From positions 124,001 to 188,000 of the forward strand of contig NZ_JASCQG010000002.1 of NCBI RefSeq assembly GCF_030005555.1: a stretch of 64,000 nucleotides of DNA. Direction: 5' to 3'. Made by a program: the position numbers and the translations under genes. This DNA is from Empedobacter sedimenti (GTDB lineage Bacteria > Bacteroidota > Bacteroidia > Flavobacteriales > Weeksellaceae). Positions 23,918 to 32,976 of this stretch are shown here, one piece after another. Position 1 is the first letter of the stretch; each line of letters begins with the position of its first letter. The notes beneath the pieces are model-generated. The model did not search any database. It was not told the DNA's origin and saw only the letters and a program-made list of their open reading frames with translations.

Positions 23918-25450
23918 ATGACGCAAGGAATTATTATTTTAGATTTTGGCTCGCAATACAATCAGTTAATCGCGCGCCGAATTCGAGAATTTGGAGTTTA
24001 TACAGAAATTATTCCCTACAACACTTCAATCGAAGAAATCAAAAAACACAATCCAAAAGGAATTATTTTATCAGGAGGACCTTCTTCAGTTTTTGGAGAT
24101 GAAGCTGCTTTGGTAGAAAAAGAATTATTCGAAATGGGCGTTCCTGTTTTTGGAATTTGCTACGGAATGCAATTGATTTCGCACTTATTAGGAGGAGAAG
24201 TAAAAAAAGGTGAAAAAGGAGAATATGGAAAATCGGAATTAACAGTTTTAGCACAAAACAGTTTATTCGCAGGTGTTCCAGAACAATCTACAGTTTGGAT
24301 GAGCCACTTTGACGAAGTGATGACAGCGCCAACAGGATTTACAATTTCAGGAAAATCAAACATAGATATTGCGGCAATCGCAAACGAAGATAAAAAGATT
24401 TTTGCAGTACAATTTCACCCAGAAGTAACGCATTCAGAATATGGTTCAACAATGTTAGAGAACTTTGTTTTTAATATTTGTCAGGCTGAAAAGAATTGGG
24501 TTTTAAAAGATTTTATCGAAACAGAAATTGCTCGTATAAAAGAAGTAGTTGGTGATAAAAAAGTAATTTTAGGACTTTCTGGAGGTGTAGATTCTTCTGT
24601 TGCTGCGGTTTTGATTCATCGTGCAATTGGCGATCAATTAACTTGTATTTTTGTTGATACTGGTTTATTGAGAAAAGATGAAGGGAAAAAAGTAATGGAA
24701 AATTACGGAAAACACTTCAACATGAACATCAAAATGGTGGATGCTTCAGAACGTTTCTTAACAAACTTGAAAGGTATCGACGAACCAGAGGCAAAACGTA
24801 AATCAATTGGTAAAGATTTCGTAGCTGTTTTTGATGAAGAATCAAATAAATTTGAAGATGCAGCATTCTTAGCGCAAGGAACTATTTATCCTGATGTAAT
24901 CGAATCGCAATCTGTAAAAGGACCTTCTGCAACTATTAAATCTCACCACAATGTTGGTGGATTACCAGAAGATATGAAACTTCAATTGTTAGAACCATTA
25001 CGCGAATTATTCAAAGATGAAGTGCGTAAAGTTGGAGTAGAATTAGGTATTCCTCGCGAATTAGTTTACCGTCATCCATTTCCAGGACCAGGTTTAGGAA
25101 TTCGTGTTTTAGGAGAAGTTGACGAAGAAAAAGTACGTATTTTACAAGAAGCTGATCAAATTTTTATTGATGAGCTTTATGCACATAATTTATACGACGA
25201 AGTTTCTCAAGCTTTCGTGGTGTTATTACCTGTAAAATCTGTTGGAGTAATGGGAGATGAGCGTACGTACGAATATACAGCGGTTGTTCGTTCAGCAAAT
25301 ACGATTGATTTTATGACAGCAACTTGGTCTAAATTACCTTATGAATTCTTAGAATTAGTTTCGAACAGAATTATCAATGAGGTAAAAGGAATCAACCGTG
25401 TAGCCTATGATATCAGCTCAAAACCACCAGCAACTATCGAGTGGGAATAA
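23918..25450 (+). CDS. guaA: GMP synthase (glutamine-hydrolysing)
   Basis: It converts XMP to GMP. The N-terminal class I glutaminase has nucleophile Cys81 in FGICYGMQL and the His/Glu pair in VQFHPEVTHS (about 168-177). The ATP pyrophosphatase P-loop LGLSGGVDSSVAAV is near 218-231, followed by the dimerisation domain ending in PPATIEWE. The 510 residues are standard. It stands with xpt 73 bp downstream after a terminator, so guanine synthesis and salvage genes are adjacent. Confidence 0.98.
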   Translation: MTQGIIILDFGSQYNQLIARRIREFGVYTEIIPYNTSIEEIKKHNPKGIILSGGPSSVFGDEAALVEKELFEMGVPVFGICYGMQLISHLLGGEVKKGEKGEYGKSELTVLAQNSLFAGVPEQSTVWMSHFDEVMTAPTGFTISGKSNIDIAAIANEDKKIFAVQFHPEVTHSEYGSTMLENFVFNICQAEKNWVLKDFIETEIARIKEVVGDKKVILGLSGGVDSSVAAVLIHRAIGDQLTCIFVDTGLLRKDEGKKVMENYGKHFNMNIKMVDASERFLTNLKGIDEPEAKRKSIGKDFVAVFDEESNKFEDAAFLAQGTIYPDVIESQSVKGPSATIKSHHNVGGLPEDMKLQLLEPLRELFKDEVRKVGVELGIPRELVYRHPFPGPGLGIRVLGEVDEEKVRILQEADQIFIDELYAHNLYDEVSQAFVVLLPVKSVGVMGDERTYEYTAVVRSANTIDFMTATWSKLPYEFLELVSNRIINEVKGINRVAYDISSKPPATIEWE

Positions 25451-25465
25451 GCTAAAAAATATATC

Positions 25466-25493
25466 AAAGCCAGCCAATGTGCTGGCTTTTTTT
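25466..25493 (+). terminator. Terminator after guaA
   Basis: AAAGCCAGC (25466-25474) and GCTGGCTTT (25481-25489) form a 9-bp stem over a 6-nt loop, followed by a T-run. No guanine riboswitch fold is present before xpt. Confidence 0.88.
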
Positions 25494-25523
25494 CTATGTA
25501 AACTTTAAAAAACTAAATATTAA

Positions 25524-26093
25524 ATGGAACTTTTAAAAGAAAGAATTCTGAAGGATGGAAAAAGTTTCGATGGTGGAATTCTAAAAGTTGATAGTTTTAT
25601 CAATCACCAAATGGACCCTGTTCTGATGAAAGCAATTGCTTCCGAATTTGTTCAACGATTTTCGGATTTAAATATTAATAAAATTATTACAATCGAAGCG
25701 AGTGGTATTGCACCAGCTATTATGGTTGGACTAGAATTGAATTTGCCTGTTGTTTTCGTAAAAAAAGCTAAGCCTAAAACTATGGCTGATTTTTATGCAT
25801 CACAAGTATATTCATTCACAAAAGACAGAACATATGATGTTTGTGTAAGCAGTCAATTTCTGAATGAAAAGGATAATGTTATTTTTATTGATGATTTCTT
25901 AGCGAACGGAAATGCAGCTTTGGGTGTTGAGGATTTGATTAAACAAGCAGGAGCAAACCTTTTGGGAATGGGATTTATCATCGAAAAATCTTTTCAAGAA
26001 GGTCGCGATCGTTTATTGAATGAAAACATCAGAGTTGAATCTTTAGTAAGACTAAAATCTTTAGGAGATAATTCAGTCATTTTTGAAGAATAA
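25524..26093 (+). CDS. xpt: Xanthine phosphoribosyltransferase
   Basis: Salvages xanthine (and possibly guanine) with PRPP. It is 189 residues long. The features are [18 protein letters not shown] at the start, the [13 protein letters not shown] region and the PRPP-binding [15 protein letters not shown] (about 122-136). They agree with Bacillus-type Xpt. Cytosolic. It is separated from guaA by a terminator and has its own terminator. The upstream gap is only about 30 bp after the guaA terminator. Confidence 0.94.
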   Translation: MELLKERILKDGKSFDGGILKVDSFINHQMDPVLMKAIASEFVQRFSDLNINKIITIEASGIAPAIMVGLELNLPVVFVKKAKPKTMADFYASQVYSFTKDRTYDVCVSSQFLNEKDNVIFIDDFLANGNAALGVEDLIKQAGANLLGMGFIIEKSFQEGRDRLLNENIRVESLVRLKSLGDNSVIFEE

Positions 26094-26105
26094 TATATAA
26101 GTAAT

Positions 26106-26134
26106 AAAGCCAATTTGTTTTGGCTTTCTTTTTG
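26106..26134 (+). terminator. Terminator after xpt
   Basis: AAAGCCAA (26106-26113) and TTGGCTTT (26120-26127) flank a short loop, followed by C and T5. Confidence 0.75.
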
Positions 26135-26161
26135 CTTAAGAAAAACCATATTTAGACGCAT

Positions 26162-27334
26162 ATGAAAATAAAATTACTTGCTTTAACACTTACAATCTTA
26201 CTATTTACAGCTTGCAATTCGTACAAATCTGCTAATACAGCATTAGTTTCTGGTAACTTTCAGCAAGCTTTTGAGCAATCTACACAAGCTTATTTCAAAA
26301 ATCCATCGGAGAAAAATGGAATCAAATATGTTCCATTAATTTTTGAAGCTTATCATAAAGGACAGCAAGCTGATGAAAATCGCTTGAAAGAGATTGAAAC
26401 TTTGACAAATCCATCAAAATATCAAGAAGCTTATCAGGTAATCAATAGGTTACAAGACAGACAAAAGACTATTTCGGGTATTAATGGGCGAATGGTAAAT
26501 GGAAAGAATTATAATTTCAAAATCAAAGATTATTCAGCAGCTTATAAAACGATTCAAGAAAAATATGCTCAATTTTTATACGATGATGGAAAATCTTTTC
26601 TTAATCAAGGTGGAAAATTGAATGCGCAAACTGCTTTTCAAAAGTTTGAAGTTTTAGAAACTGTTTATTCTAACTTTAAGGATACAAGAAGTTTGATGAA
26701 TACTGCACGAGCAAATGGAATGTACAAGGTTTTGGTACAATTAATTAATAATACAGAAGTTGTAATTCCTAAAATGTTAGAGAAAGATTTATTAGATTTT
26801 AACTCGTATGGATTAGACTCAAGATGGACCGAATTTTATTCAGGAAAATTAAATAGTTCGTACGATTATGTGATTCAGCTAAGTTTTGAAACTATTAATG
26901 TTTCGCCAGAACGAGAAAAAATTGAAGTGCACAACTTTGAGAAACGAATTGTAGACGGAAAAGAAGAGTTGGTACAGAATGGAGAAGTGGTAAAAGACAA
27001 AGACGGAAAACCAGTAATGGTGGATCGTTATATCACTGTGAAAAGCCGTTTCGAAGAAATGCAGCGAATCAAAGAAGCAGCAATAACAGCGCGATATTTT
27101 TTAGTAGATAATCAGAGAGAGCAAACGTTAGAATCTAAAAATTTGGTGAGTCAATTTATTTTTACAGATTCTTACGGAACTTATAAAGGTGATCGACGTT
27201 CTTTGGATCGGGATTATTTGAATATGATTGGTAGAAGACCAGTTCCATTTCCGTCAAATGAACAAATGATCTTTGATTGTGGACAAGATTTGAAACGTAA
27301 ATTTAAGAGCGAAATAGCTAGAATGAAGCTTTGA
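26162..27334 (+). CDS. Lipoprotein of unknown function
   Basis: A lipoprotein signal with lipobox LLFTACNS (Cys at about 19) begins the 390-residue protein. The mature half is helical with repeated FKNP and AYKTIQEKY segments that look TPR-like. The second half is mixed, with DKDGKPVMVDRYITV and a charged C-terminus. No enzyme motif is seen. Probably a periplasmic-facing envelope protein. It is followed by 145 bp before the tRNA-Gln cluster. Confidence 0.8.
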   Translation: MKIKLLALTLTILLFTACNSYKSANTALVSGNFQQAFEQSTQAYFKNPSEKNGIKYVPLIFEAYHKGQQADENRLKEIETLTNPSKYQEAYQVINRLQDRQKTISGINGRMVNGKNYNFKIKDYSAAYKTIQEKYAQFLYDDGKSFLNQGGKLNAQTAFQKFEVLETVYSNFKDTRSLMNTARANGMYKVLVQLINNTEVVIPKMLEKDLLDFNSYGLDSRWTEFYSGKLNSSYDYVIQLSFETINVSPEREKIEVHNFEKRIVDGKEELVQNGEVVKDKDGKPVMVDRYITVKSRFEEMQRIKEAAITARYFLVDNQREQTLESKNLVSQFIFTDSYGTYKGDRRSLDRDYLNMIGRRPVPFPSNEQMIFDCGQDLKRKFKSEIARMKL

Positions 27335-27431
27335 TAAAAATAATTTGAAAAATTTAATCATTTTTTAAAATTCATTTTCAATACATTATCAAAACAAACG
27401 TCTGTTTTAGCTAAAAACTTGTAAAATTAGT

Positions 27432-27462
27432 TTTGGAGAATTAAAAAACCTTTCTATATTTG
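27432..27462 (+). promoter_or_regulatory. Complete promoter for the tRNA-Gln cluster
   Basis: TTTG at 27432-27435, a 19-nt spacer and TATATTTG at 27455-27462 match the full Bacteroidota -33/-7 consensus. It starts 17 nt before the first tRNA gene and is the clearest promoter in the window. Confidence 0.8.
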
Positions 27463-27479
27463 CACAGCAATTAAGACAT

Positions 27480-27550
27480 AGACCCATGGTGTAACGGTAG
27501 CACATCGGTTTTTGGTGCCGCTAGTTGGGGTTCGAATCCCTGTGGGTCTA
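27480..27550 (+). tRNA. tRNA-Gln (TTG), copy 1
   Basis: Acceptor AGACCCA pairs with TGGGTCT. The D arm is GTGT...GCAC and the anticodon loop TTTTGGT gives anticodon TTG. The T loop is TTCGAAT. CCA is not encoded; the discriminator is A. A terminator-like hairpin follows at 27561-27593, before copy 2. Confidence 0.93.
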
Positions 27551-27560
27551 CAAAAGTCTT

Positions 27561-27593
27561 ATGCCTCGATAAGCAATTGTTGAGGCATTTTTA
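27561..27593 (+). terminator. Terminator between tRNA-Gln copies 1 and 2
   Basis: ATGCCTC (27561-27567) pairs with GAGGCAT (27582-27588), followed by T5. Confidence 0.75.
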
Positions 27594-27641
27594 TCTAACT
27601 TAGTTAATAAATAATTGCAAAAATTGAAATAAAATTTAGTC

Positions 27642-27712
27642 AGACCCATGGTGTAACGGTAGCACATCGGTTTTTGGTGCCGCTAGTTGGGGTTCGAATC
27701 CCTGTGGGTCTA
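27642..27712 (+). tRNA. tRNA-Gln (TTG), copy 2
   Basis: Identical to copy 1 in all 71 positions and two or three bases beyond. It lies 91 bp after copy 1 and 37 bp before copy 3. No separate TAnnTTTG box is evident before it. Confidence 0.93.
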
Positions 27713-27749
27713 CAATTTTTCTTTTCAATTTTATATAATAATCATGGAC

Positions 27750-27820
27750 AGACCCATGGTGTAACGGTAGCACATCGGTTTTTGGTGCCGCTAGTTGGGG
27801 TTCGAATCCCTGTGGGTCTA
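27750..27820 (+). tRNA. tRNA-Gln (TTG), copy 3
   Basis: Identical to copies 1 and 2. It ends 9 bp before a hairpin with T-run that closes the cluster. Confidence 0.93.
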
Positions 27821-27829
27821 CAGATTTCT

Positions 27830-27860
27830 AAGCTTCAATAGTATTATTGAAGCTTTTTTT
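27830..27860 (+). terminator. Terminator after the tRNA-Gln cluster
   Basis: AAGCTTCAATA (27830-27840) and TATTGAAGCTT (27845-27855) form an 11-bp stem with a 4-nt loop, then T-run to 27860. Confidence 0.9.
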
Positions 27861-27901
27861 ATTCGTACAATTTTGCTATATTTATAATAGTTGAATTTAA
27901 A

Positions 27902-28444
27902 ATGACTTTAGAAAATATAATTTTAGAAGCTAAAAAAGGTAAACGTAACGCTCAGAATGCAGTGATTGAACTTTTGTGGAATAAAGTGTACAATTATGTT
28001 TTTGGGAAAATCAGAAATGAAGAAGAGGCAGAAGATATCGCTATTGAAACGTTTACGAAGGTTTTTACTAAACTAAAATTGTATAACGAAGATTTTGATT
28101 TCACGACTTGGGTTATTTCTATTGCGCATAATACGATGATAGATCATATCCGAAAATCGCCTAAGTTGAATATCTCTTTAGATGATGACACAAATTTTCT
28201 AGAAATACTAGAAGATCAACCTTCTCCTGAAGAATACTTAATTTTGAAACAAGATAACGATAAACTAATTACAGCAATTGCTCAACTTAGAGAGCCTTAT
28301 CAACGAATTATAGAGTTACGTTATTTGGAAGATAAAACTTACAAAGAGATTGCAGAAGAACTCAATTTATCTTTAGCAAATGTTAAAGTCCGACTTTTAC
28401 GTGCCAAACAATTGTTAATGGAGGTGATGCAAAATAATAATTAA
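27902..28444 (+). CDS. RNA polymerase sigma factor, sigma-70 family (ECF-like)
   Basis: 180 residues with only regions 2 and 4. Region 2 (about 20-85) carries EEAEDIAIETFTKVFTKLKL and FTTWVISIAHNTMIDHIRK. Region 4 (about 120-175) ends in YKEIAEELNLSLANVKVRLL RAKQ, a clear helix-turn-helix (quoted across its break). Two-region layout and size fit an ECF sigma. No anti-sigma gene is adjacent; the next genes are an NlpC/P60 lipoprotein and a BamA-like barrel, so an envelope regulon is possible. Confidence 0.9.
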   Translation: MTLENIILEAKKGKRNAQNAVIELLWNKVYNYVFGKIRNEEEAEDIAIETFTKVFTKLKLYNEDFDFTTWVISIAHNTMIDHIRKSPKLNISLDDDTNFLEILEDQPSPEEYLILKQDNDKLITAIAQLREPYQRIIELRYLEDKTYKEIAEELNLSLANVKVRLLRAKQLLMEVMQNNN

Positions 28445-28488
28445 CTACTTTAAACGTTTAATTAGAAGTTACTCAAATTTGATGAACG

Positions 28489-29055
28489 ATGGAGAAAAGA
28501 GTTTACATAGTGATGATATTATTAGGAAGTTTAATTTTAACTTCTTGTGGTAGTAGTAAAGTAACTTCATATAAAAAAGTAGGCTCAAAAAAAGTTTACA
28601 CTTCATCTAAAAGTTCAAAGAAAGAAAATTCTTCAAGTGTTTTTCGATCAGTTAATGCTGATGATTCTGCTCCACGAGGAATTAGTAAAATATTAAAAAC
28701 AGCAAAATCTTATATAGGAACTCCATATAAATATGGTGGAACGACGTCTTCTGGTTTTGATTGTTCTGGTTTAGTTTACATCAGTTTCAAAGAAATGGAT
28801 ATAGAACTTCCTCGCAGATCAAGCGATCAAGCTGGTTATGGAAAAGAAATAAATGTCGAAAATGTTAAAATTGGAGACTTAATATTTTTTAACACTTCAG
28901 GAAATTCAATCTCTCATGTAGGGATTGTAGAAAGCATAAGTCACGATGGATCAATTAGTTTTGTTCATTCTTCCACTTCAAAAGGTGTCATGATTTCTTC
29001 ATTAGACGAAAATTATTGGAAAACTAGATTTGTAAAAGCCGTCAGACTTTTATAA
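28489..29055 (+). CDS. NlpC/P60 family lipoprotein (cell-wall endopeptidase)
   Basis: Lipobox LTSCGSS (Cys at about 20) then a Ser/Lys-rich linker. The NlpC/P60 domain of about 120 residues has the catalytic Cys in FDCSGLVYISF, the His in ISHVGIVESI and a third polar residue in SFVHSSTSKG. It probably cleaves peptidoglycan peptides at the inner face of the outer membrane. It lies 44 bp after the sigma gene and 9 bp before the BamA-like gene, so the three may form one unit. Confidence 0.94.
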   Translation: MEKRVYIVMILLGSLILTSCGSSKVTSYKKVGSKKVYTSSKSSKKENSSSVFRSVNADDSAPRGISKILKTAKSYIGTPYKYGGTTSSGFDCSGLVYISFKEMDIELPRRSSDQAGYGKEINVENVKIGDLIFFNTSGNSISHVGIVESISHDGSISFVHSSTSKGVMISSLDENYWKTRFVKAVRLL

Positions 29056-29063
29056 ATTGAAAC

Positions 29064-30884
29064 GTGATAAAATTTCGACCTTCTATATTATTCCTTTTTG
29101 GTATATTTTTTTTCGTATCATTTCTTGCAAAAGCTCAAGTAGATAGTGTAAGGATAGATACTGTTCAAATTGAAAATAAAGAGCATTCGAAGTTCAGAAA
29201 ATTCTACGAACGAATACTATTCAAGAAGAAAAAAACAAGTTTCCCGATTCAGCCAAATTATCGTGACGAAGATCTTTATGAAGGAAAAATTATTCGTAAT
29301 ATTTACTACAAAACGCAAGATCCTTTTGGTTATTCGTTAAATGATACCACAAAGCGCCCTACAAAATGGTTAGAGCGTGCTGGAAATACGTTACATGGAA
29401 AATCAAAGAACTTTGTTTTACGGCAAAATTTACTTTTTAAGAAAGGCGAAAAATATGATTCGATTAAAGTTTCAGAATCAGAACGTTTAATTCGTACCAA
29501 TCGTTCTATTCGTAGAGTAGAAATAAAAGGGAATTTAGTAGGGAATGATTCAGTTGATATTTATGTTAATTCGATTGATTCTTGGAGCATGTTTATTACC
29601 GGTTCGTTATCAAGTTCTAAAGTAGGAATTCGTGTCAGAGAGCGTAATTTTTTAGGAATAGGACATATTTTGGATAATCGTTATCGACACAATTATAAAA
29701 CAGGTAATTCACTATATCAATTCAATTATACTGTTCCCAATATTGCGCAAACCCGAATTATAGGAAATATTCGATATTTTAAAAACGAAGACAATCATTA
29801 TACAAAATCGTTAAGTTTTGTTCGTCCATTTTATTCACCATTAGCTCATTACGCAGGAGGAGTTTCCGTAGGGCAAGTCTTTTTTAGAGATTCTTTAGAT
29901 TACAACAAACCTGTGTTGGAGATGAATAGTTTTAAATATAATTATCAAGATTATTGGTTAGCAAGAGCATTTAAGATCAATAATTTTGCTTCAGATAAAA
30001 TTACAAACTTTATTGTTTCTGCTCGATTTTATGATCGCACTTTTAAAGAAACGCCATCATTAGAAAATGATCCAGCACAATATTTTTCTGATCAGACCAA
30101 TTATATGGTAGGACTTGGTATTTCTTCTCGCCGATATGAGAAAACACGATTCATTTTTAATTATGATATTGACGAAGATATTGCGATAGGTAAATCTGCA
30201 GGATTGATTTTTGGTCAGCAAAATATACGTCATACAAATCGTTATTATCTTGGAGGAAAAGCTTCTATTGGTGGTTTTATTAATTCAGGATTTTGGGGGA
30301 TAAGTGCCGAATATGGTGGTTTTTTTAATAGAGGTAAATTTGAACAGAAAACACTTTCGTTAGAATTGCAATATATGTCAAAATTATCTTCATGGGGAAG
30401 ATGGCGTTTCAGAAATTTTGCGAAAACAAATTATTTATATGGTGATAGCCGTCTTGATTCGCCTGCAGACCAGCTAACTTTACACGAGCATGATTATTTG
30501 GGAATGGCAGGTTTTAAATCAGATAGAGGGCTTATGGGACAACAAAAGCTGATGTTTGAATATCAATTGCAATCTTATCCACCTTATCAATTTTTAGGAT
30601 TCCGTATTTCACCTTTTTTCAATGCGATGGCAGCTGCAATAGGAGATAATAAGAAATTTATTTTTAATAGTAATCCTATTTATACGCGGTTTAGCTTGGG
30701 CGTAATGTTGACGAATGACTATTTTGTGTTTAACAATATTCGTTTTTCGTTATCGTATTATCCAAATATTCCTGGTCAGGGAGAAAATCTAATCAAAACA
30801 AATTTGATTGACAACCGAGATTACCAAATGATGGATTTTGATTTCTCTAAACCAAATTACATTCGTTGGAATCGTTGGGATTAA
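29064..30884 (+). CDS. BamA/Omp85-like outer membrane protein
   Basis: The 606 residues start with a signal peptide (SILFLFGIFFFVSFLAKAQ). A POTRA-like region (about 90-170: KGEKYDSIKVSESERLIR...VRRVEIKG) leads to a beta-barrel rich in alternating aromatic and polar residues with YGGFFNRGKF and similar strands. The start codon is GTG at 29064; no ATG fits the signal peptide. Neighbouring NlpC/P60 supports a role in envelope assembly. It ends near the terminator at 30889. A lipid or surface-layer specific porin remains possible. Confidence 0.8.
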   Translation: MIKFRPSILFLFGIFFFVSFLAKAQVDSVRIDTVQIENKEHSKFRKFYERILFKKKKTSFPIQPNYRDEDLYEGKIIRNIYYKTQDPFGYSLNDTTKRPTKWLERAGNTLHGKSKNFVLRQNLLFKKGEKYDSIKVSESERLIRTNRSIRRVEIKGNLVGNDSVDIYVNSIDSWSMFITGSLSSSKVGIRVRERNFLGIGHILDNRYRHNYKTGNSLYQFNYTVPNIAQTRIIGNIRYFKNEDNHYTKSLSFVRPFYSPLAHYAGGVSVGQVFFRDSLDYNKPVLEMNSFKYNYQDYWLARAFKINNFASDKITNFIVSARFYDRTFKETPSLENDPAQYFSDQTNYMVGLGISSRRYEKTRFIFNYDIDEDIAIGKSAGLIFGQQNIRHTNRYYLGGKASIGGFINSGFWGISAEYGGFFNRGKFEQKTLSLELQYMSKLSSWGRWRFRNFAKTNYLYGDSRLDSPADQLTLHEHDYLGMAGFKSDRGLMGQQKLMFEYQLQSYPPYQFLGFRISPFFNAMAAAIGDNKKFIFNSNPIYTRFSLGVMLTNDYFVFNNIRFSLSYYPNIPGQGENLIKTNLIDNRDYQMMDFDFSKPNYIRWNRWD

Positions 30885-30888
30885 ATAT

Positions 30889-30918
30889 AAAAAGCTCGAA
30901 GATTTCTTCGAGCTTTTT
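30889..30918. terminator. Bidirectional terminator between the barrel gene and the permease gene
   Basis: AAAAAGCTCGAAGA (30889-30902) pairs with TCTTCGAGCTTTTT (30905-30918). It can end both convergent units. Confidence 0.88.
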
Positions 30919-30939
30919 GATTGAATTTTATTGATGATT

Positions 30940-32124
30940 TTACTTCACTTGTCGTGATACAACCCACGAAACTAAACTTCCTAATCCTAAAACTGTCACA
31001 ATTACAGCGATAAAATTCTGTATCGAGAATAAGAAAGGAAATGGAATAGTAGGAGATGCCATTACTAAACCAAAATTAATTTGTAATAAACCAATTACAG
31101 ATGCAATCAGTAATCCAGTTATCATGGCAATTGATGTAATAATAAACCCTGTAAAAAAGAAGATGTTTCTAATTTTTTTACGAGAAAGACCAAAACTATA
31201 CATGGTTTGTATTTCCTTGGTTTTATCTAAAATCAAAATAATAATTGTTCCGGCAAGATTAAAACAAGCAATAATTATCACCAAAGTAAAGATGAGGTAA
31301 CTGATTAGGTTTTCCATGTTCATTACTTTCAGAAAGGCTGAATCTAAATCTTGTCTTGTCTCAATTTTATATTGATTTCCAAGTGATTTTTGTAACTCAG
31401 CTTTTACTTCATTAAGCGATTTTTTACCCGTTGTTTTTACTTCAATCCCATAATATTGATTCTCTTTTAATTGTAATAATTCTTGAGCTAAACCTAATGT
31501 TGTGAAAATATGTTTGTCATATTGTTCGTTCAACATAAAAACACCAGAGCTATACGCTTCTTTCTGTGTAAAAGCATCACTTTCTTGCTTTATAAGTCCA
31601 GTTCCTGCTTTAGGCATCATCAAATCTGCTGGTGTTATAGGATCTACATAAAGCTGAAGACGTTCTGCAATACCGGCAGAAACGATAAAATTATCATTTC
31701 GATTAAAATCTAAATATTGTCCACCATAAACAACAGTATCTAAACGAGTAACTTTGGTAAAGTTTTCGTCAATACCTTTCAAATAAGCAATATCTTGCTT
31801 CCCTCGATAATCGATGTATACTTTTTCTTCAATTATTTTCGAAAAAGCTTTGACATCTTTTTGTTGTTTTAGTTGATTGACTACAAAGTTTGTACTGTCT
31901 AAAATTTTACCTTTGGCTGGAGAAATTTTGATTTCAGGATTTACATTACTATAATATTTCAGATTCATTTTTTCTAAACCCGAAAACACTGACAAAATAA
32001 TAAATAAAGCAGATGTCGCTACCAAAATAGCACCAACTGCAATCGATGTAATAATGTTTACAGCGTTTGTATTCGTTTTTGAGAAAATGTAGCGTTTCGC
32101 AATGTAAAGTGAAATGTTTTTCAT
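30940..32124 (-). CDS. LolC/E-like ABC transporter permease (FtsX family)
   Basis: This 394-residue protein has one N-terminal membrane helix (about 20-48), a large periplasmic domain (about 50-270) and three C-terminal helices, the FtsX/MacB permease layout. The start MKNISLYIAKRYIFSKTNTNAVNIIT resembles lipoprotein-release permeases. No ATPase gene is adjacent. Its ATG overlaps the rbfA stop, so the two are translationally coupled. Confidence 0.88.
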   Translation of the reverse strand: MKNISLYIAKRYIFSKTNTNAVNIITSIAVGAILVATSALFIILSVFSGLEKMNLKYYSNVNPEIKISPAKGKILDSTNFVVNQLKQQKDVKAFSKIIEEKVYIDYRGKQDIAYLKGIDENFTKVTRLDTVVYGGQYLDFNRNDNFIVSAGIAERLQLYVDPITPADLMMPKAGTGLIKQESDAFTQKEAYSSGVFMLNEQYDKHIFTTLGLAQELLQLKENQYYGIEVKTTGKKSLNEVKAELQKSLGNQYKIETRQDLDSAFLKVMNMENLISYLIFTLVIIIACFNLAGTIIILILDKTKEIQTMYSFGLSRKKIRNIFFFTGFIITSIAMITGLLIASVIGLLQINFGLVMASPTIPFPFLFSIQNFIAVIVTVLGLGSLVSWVVSRQVK

Positions 32125-32483
32125 TACAAGATTGGATTATTTCCTTCTCCTTTTAAAGCTTTGTCTATTTTATCAATTTCGTCTAACGAATTATCCAAAA
32201 TAAAGATTAATTCTGGTGTAATACGCATTTGTTTTGAAGCTCCATTTGATAAAACTCCTCTAAAGAAGGGAATATTTTCTTTGATTGCTTTAAAAATTTC
32301 GTCTTTCTGCGTATTAGGAAAAATGCTTACATAGATTTTTGAAACTCCTAAATCTGGTGTTACTTTCACTTCTGTTACACTTATTAAATTACCAGGAAAT
32401 TCTTCTACAGTCCATTTTCTGAACGCTTCTGCTAAATCTTCTTGAAATAATTTACTTACTTTTTGTTGTCTATTGCTATCCAA
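32124..32483 (-). CDS. rbfA: 30S ribosome-binding factor A
   Basis: Assembly factor for the 30S subunit, needed for 16S 5'-end processing and cold adaptation. The 119 residues show the RbfA KH-like fold: RQQKVSKLFQEDLAEAFRKW, ISVTEVKVTPDLGVSKIYVS and NGASKQMRITPELIFILDNS. Its stop overlaps the permease ATG in TAATG. The head of the gene is 94 bp from the divergent globin start. Confidence 0.95.
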   Translation of the reverse strand: MDSNRQQKVSKLFQEDLAEAFRKWTVEEFPGNLISVTEVKVTPDLGVSKIYVSIFPNTQKDEIFKAIKENIPFFRGVLSNGASKQMRITPELIFILDNSLDEIDKIDKALKGEGNNPIL

Positions 32484-32564
32484 TTCTATTCATTTTTATG
32501 AGACCGTAAAATTACTGCATTTTTTCGTGATTAAAAACATTGAGGTTACAATTCAACTTCTTTG

Positions 32565-32572
32565 TAAATTTG
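32565..32572 (+). promoter_or_regulatory. -7 box (TAAATTTG) 5 nt before the globin start
   Basis: With TTG at 32540-32542 it gives a plausible -33/-7 pair (22-nt spacer). Only 5 nt separate the box from the ATG at 32578, implying a leaderless mRNA. It also rules out the longer upstream frame. Confidence 0.6.
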
Positions 32573-32577
32573 TTTCT

Positions 32578-32976
32578 ATGAAAAAAGATATCGAAACTTC
32601 AAAAGATGTTGCTTTATTGGTAAATATGTTTTACGATAAAGTGCAAAAAGATGATGTCATTGGTTACTTTTTTTCAGAAGTTGCAAAGGTAAATTGGGAC
32701 GAACATTTGCCACATATGATTCAGTTTTGGGAAACTGTTTTGTTAGGCAAAGCAACTTTTGAAGGTTGGCCAATGCGTACACATTTGGTTTTGAGTCAGA
32801 AAGAAAAATTAAAACCACACCATTTCGAACGTTGGATTGAATTGTGGTACGGAATAATTGACGAAAAATTTAAAGGAGAAATAGCAAATGAAGCTAAAAA
32901 TAGAGCTAAAATTATGCGTGATTTAATTCTTTTCAAAATTGACCAAATGGAACAAAAACAAGGATTTATTCAATAA
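32578..32976 (+). CDS. Group III truncated haemoglobin
   Basis: 132 residues in the 2-on-2 globin pattern of group III: FYDKVQKDDVIGYFF, WDEHLPHMIQFWETVL, GWPMRTHLVL and the proximal region LKPHHFERWIELW. It likely binds oxygen or nitric oxide in the cytoplasm. A frame extending upstream to 32473 overlaps the rbfA head and the promoter, so the ATG at 32578 is chosen. It stands alone, with a bidirectional terminator after it. Confidence 0.92.
   Translation: MKKDIETSKDVALLVNMFYDKVQKDDVIGYFFSEVAKVNWDEHLPHMIQFWETVLLGKATFEGWPMRTHLVLSQKEKLKPHHFERWIELWYGIIDEKFKGEIANEAKNRAKIMRDLILFKIDQMEQKQGFIQ

Noticed and set aside
25451-25523. Guanine riboswitch before xpt
   Set aside because: The gap holds only the guaA terminator; no three-way junction with conserved loops is present. 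The same is true before guaA.
27480-27820. Tandem 71-bp identical units as a CRISPR-like array
   Set aside because: The units fold as tRNA-Gln and the spacing is irregular; no cas genes are near.
32473-32577. 35-residue N-terminal extension of the truncated globin
   Set aside because: It overlaps the divergent rbfA head and the -7 box, and its sequence is unlike globins. The ATG at 32578 starts the standard fold.
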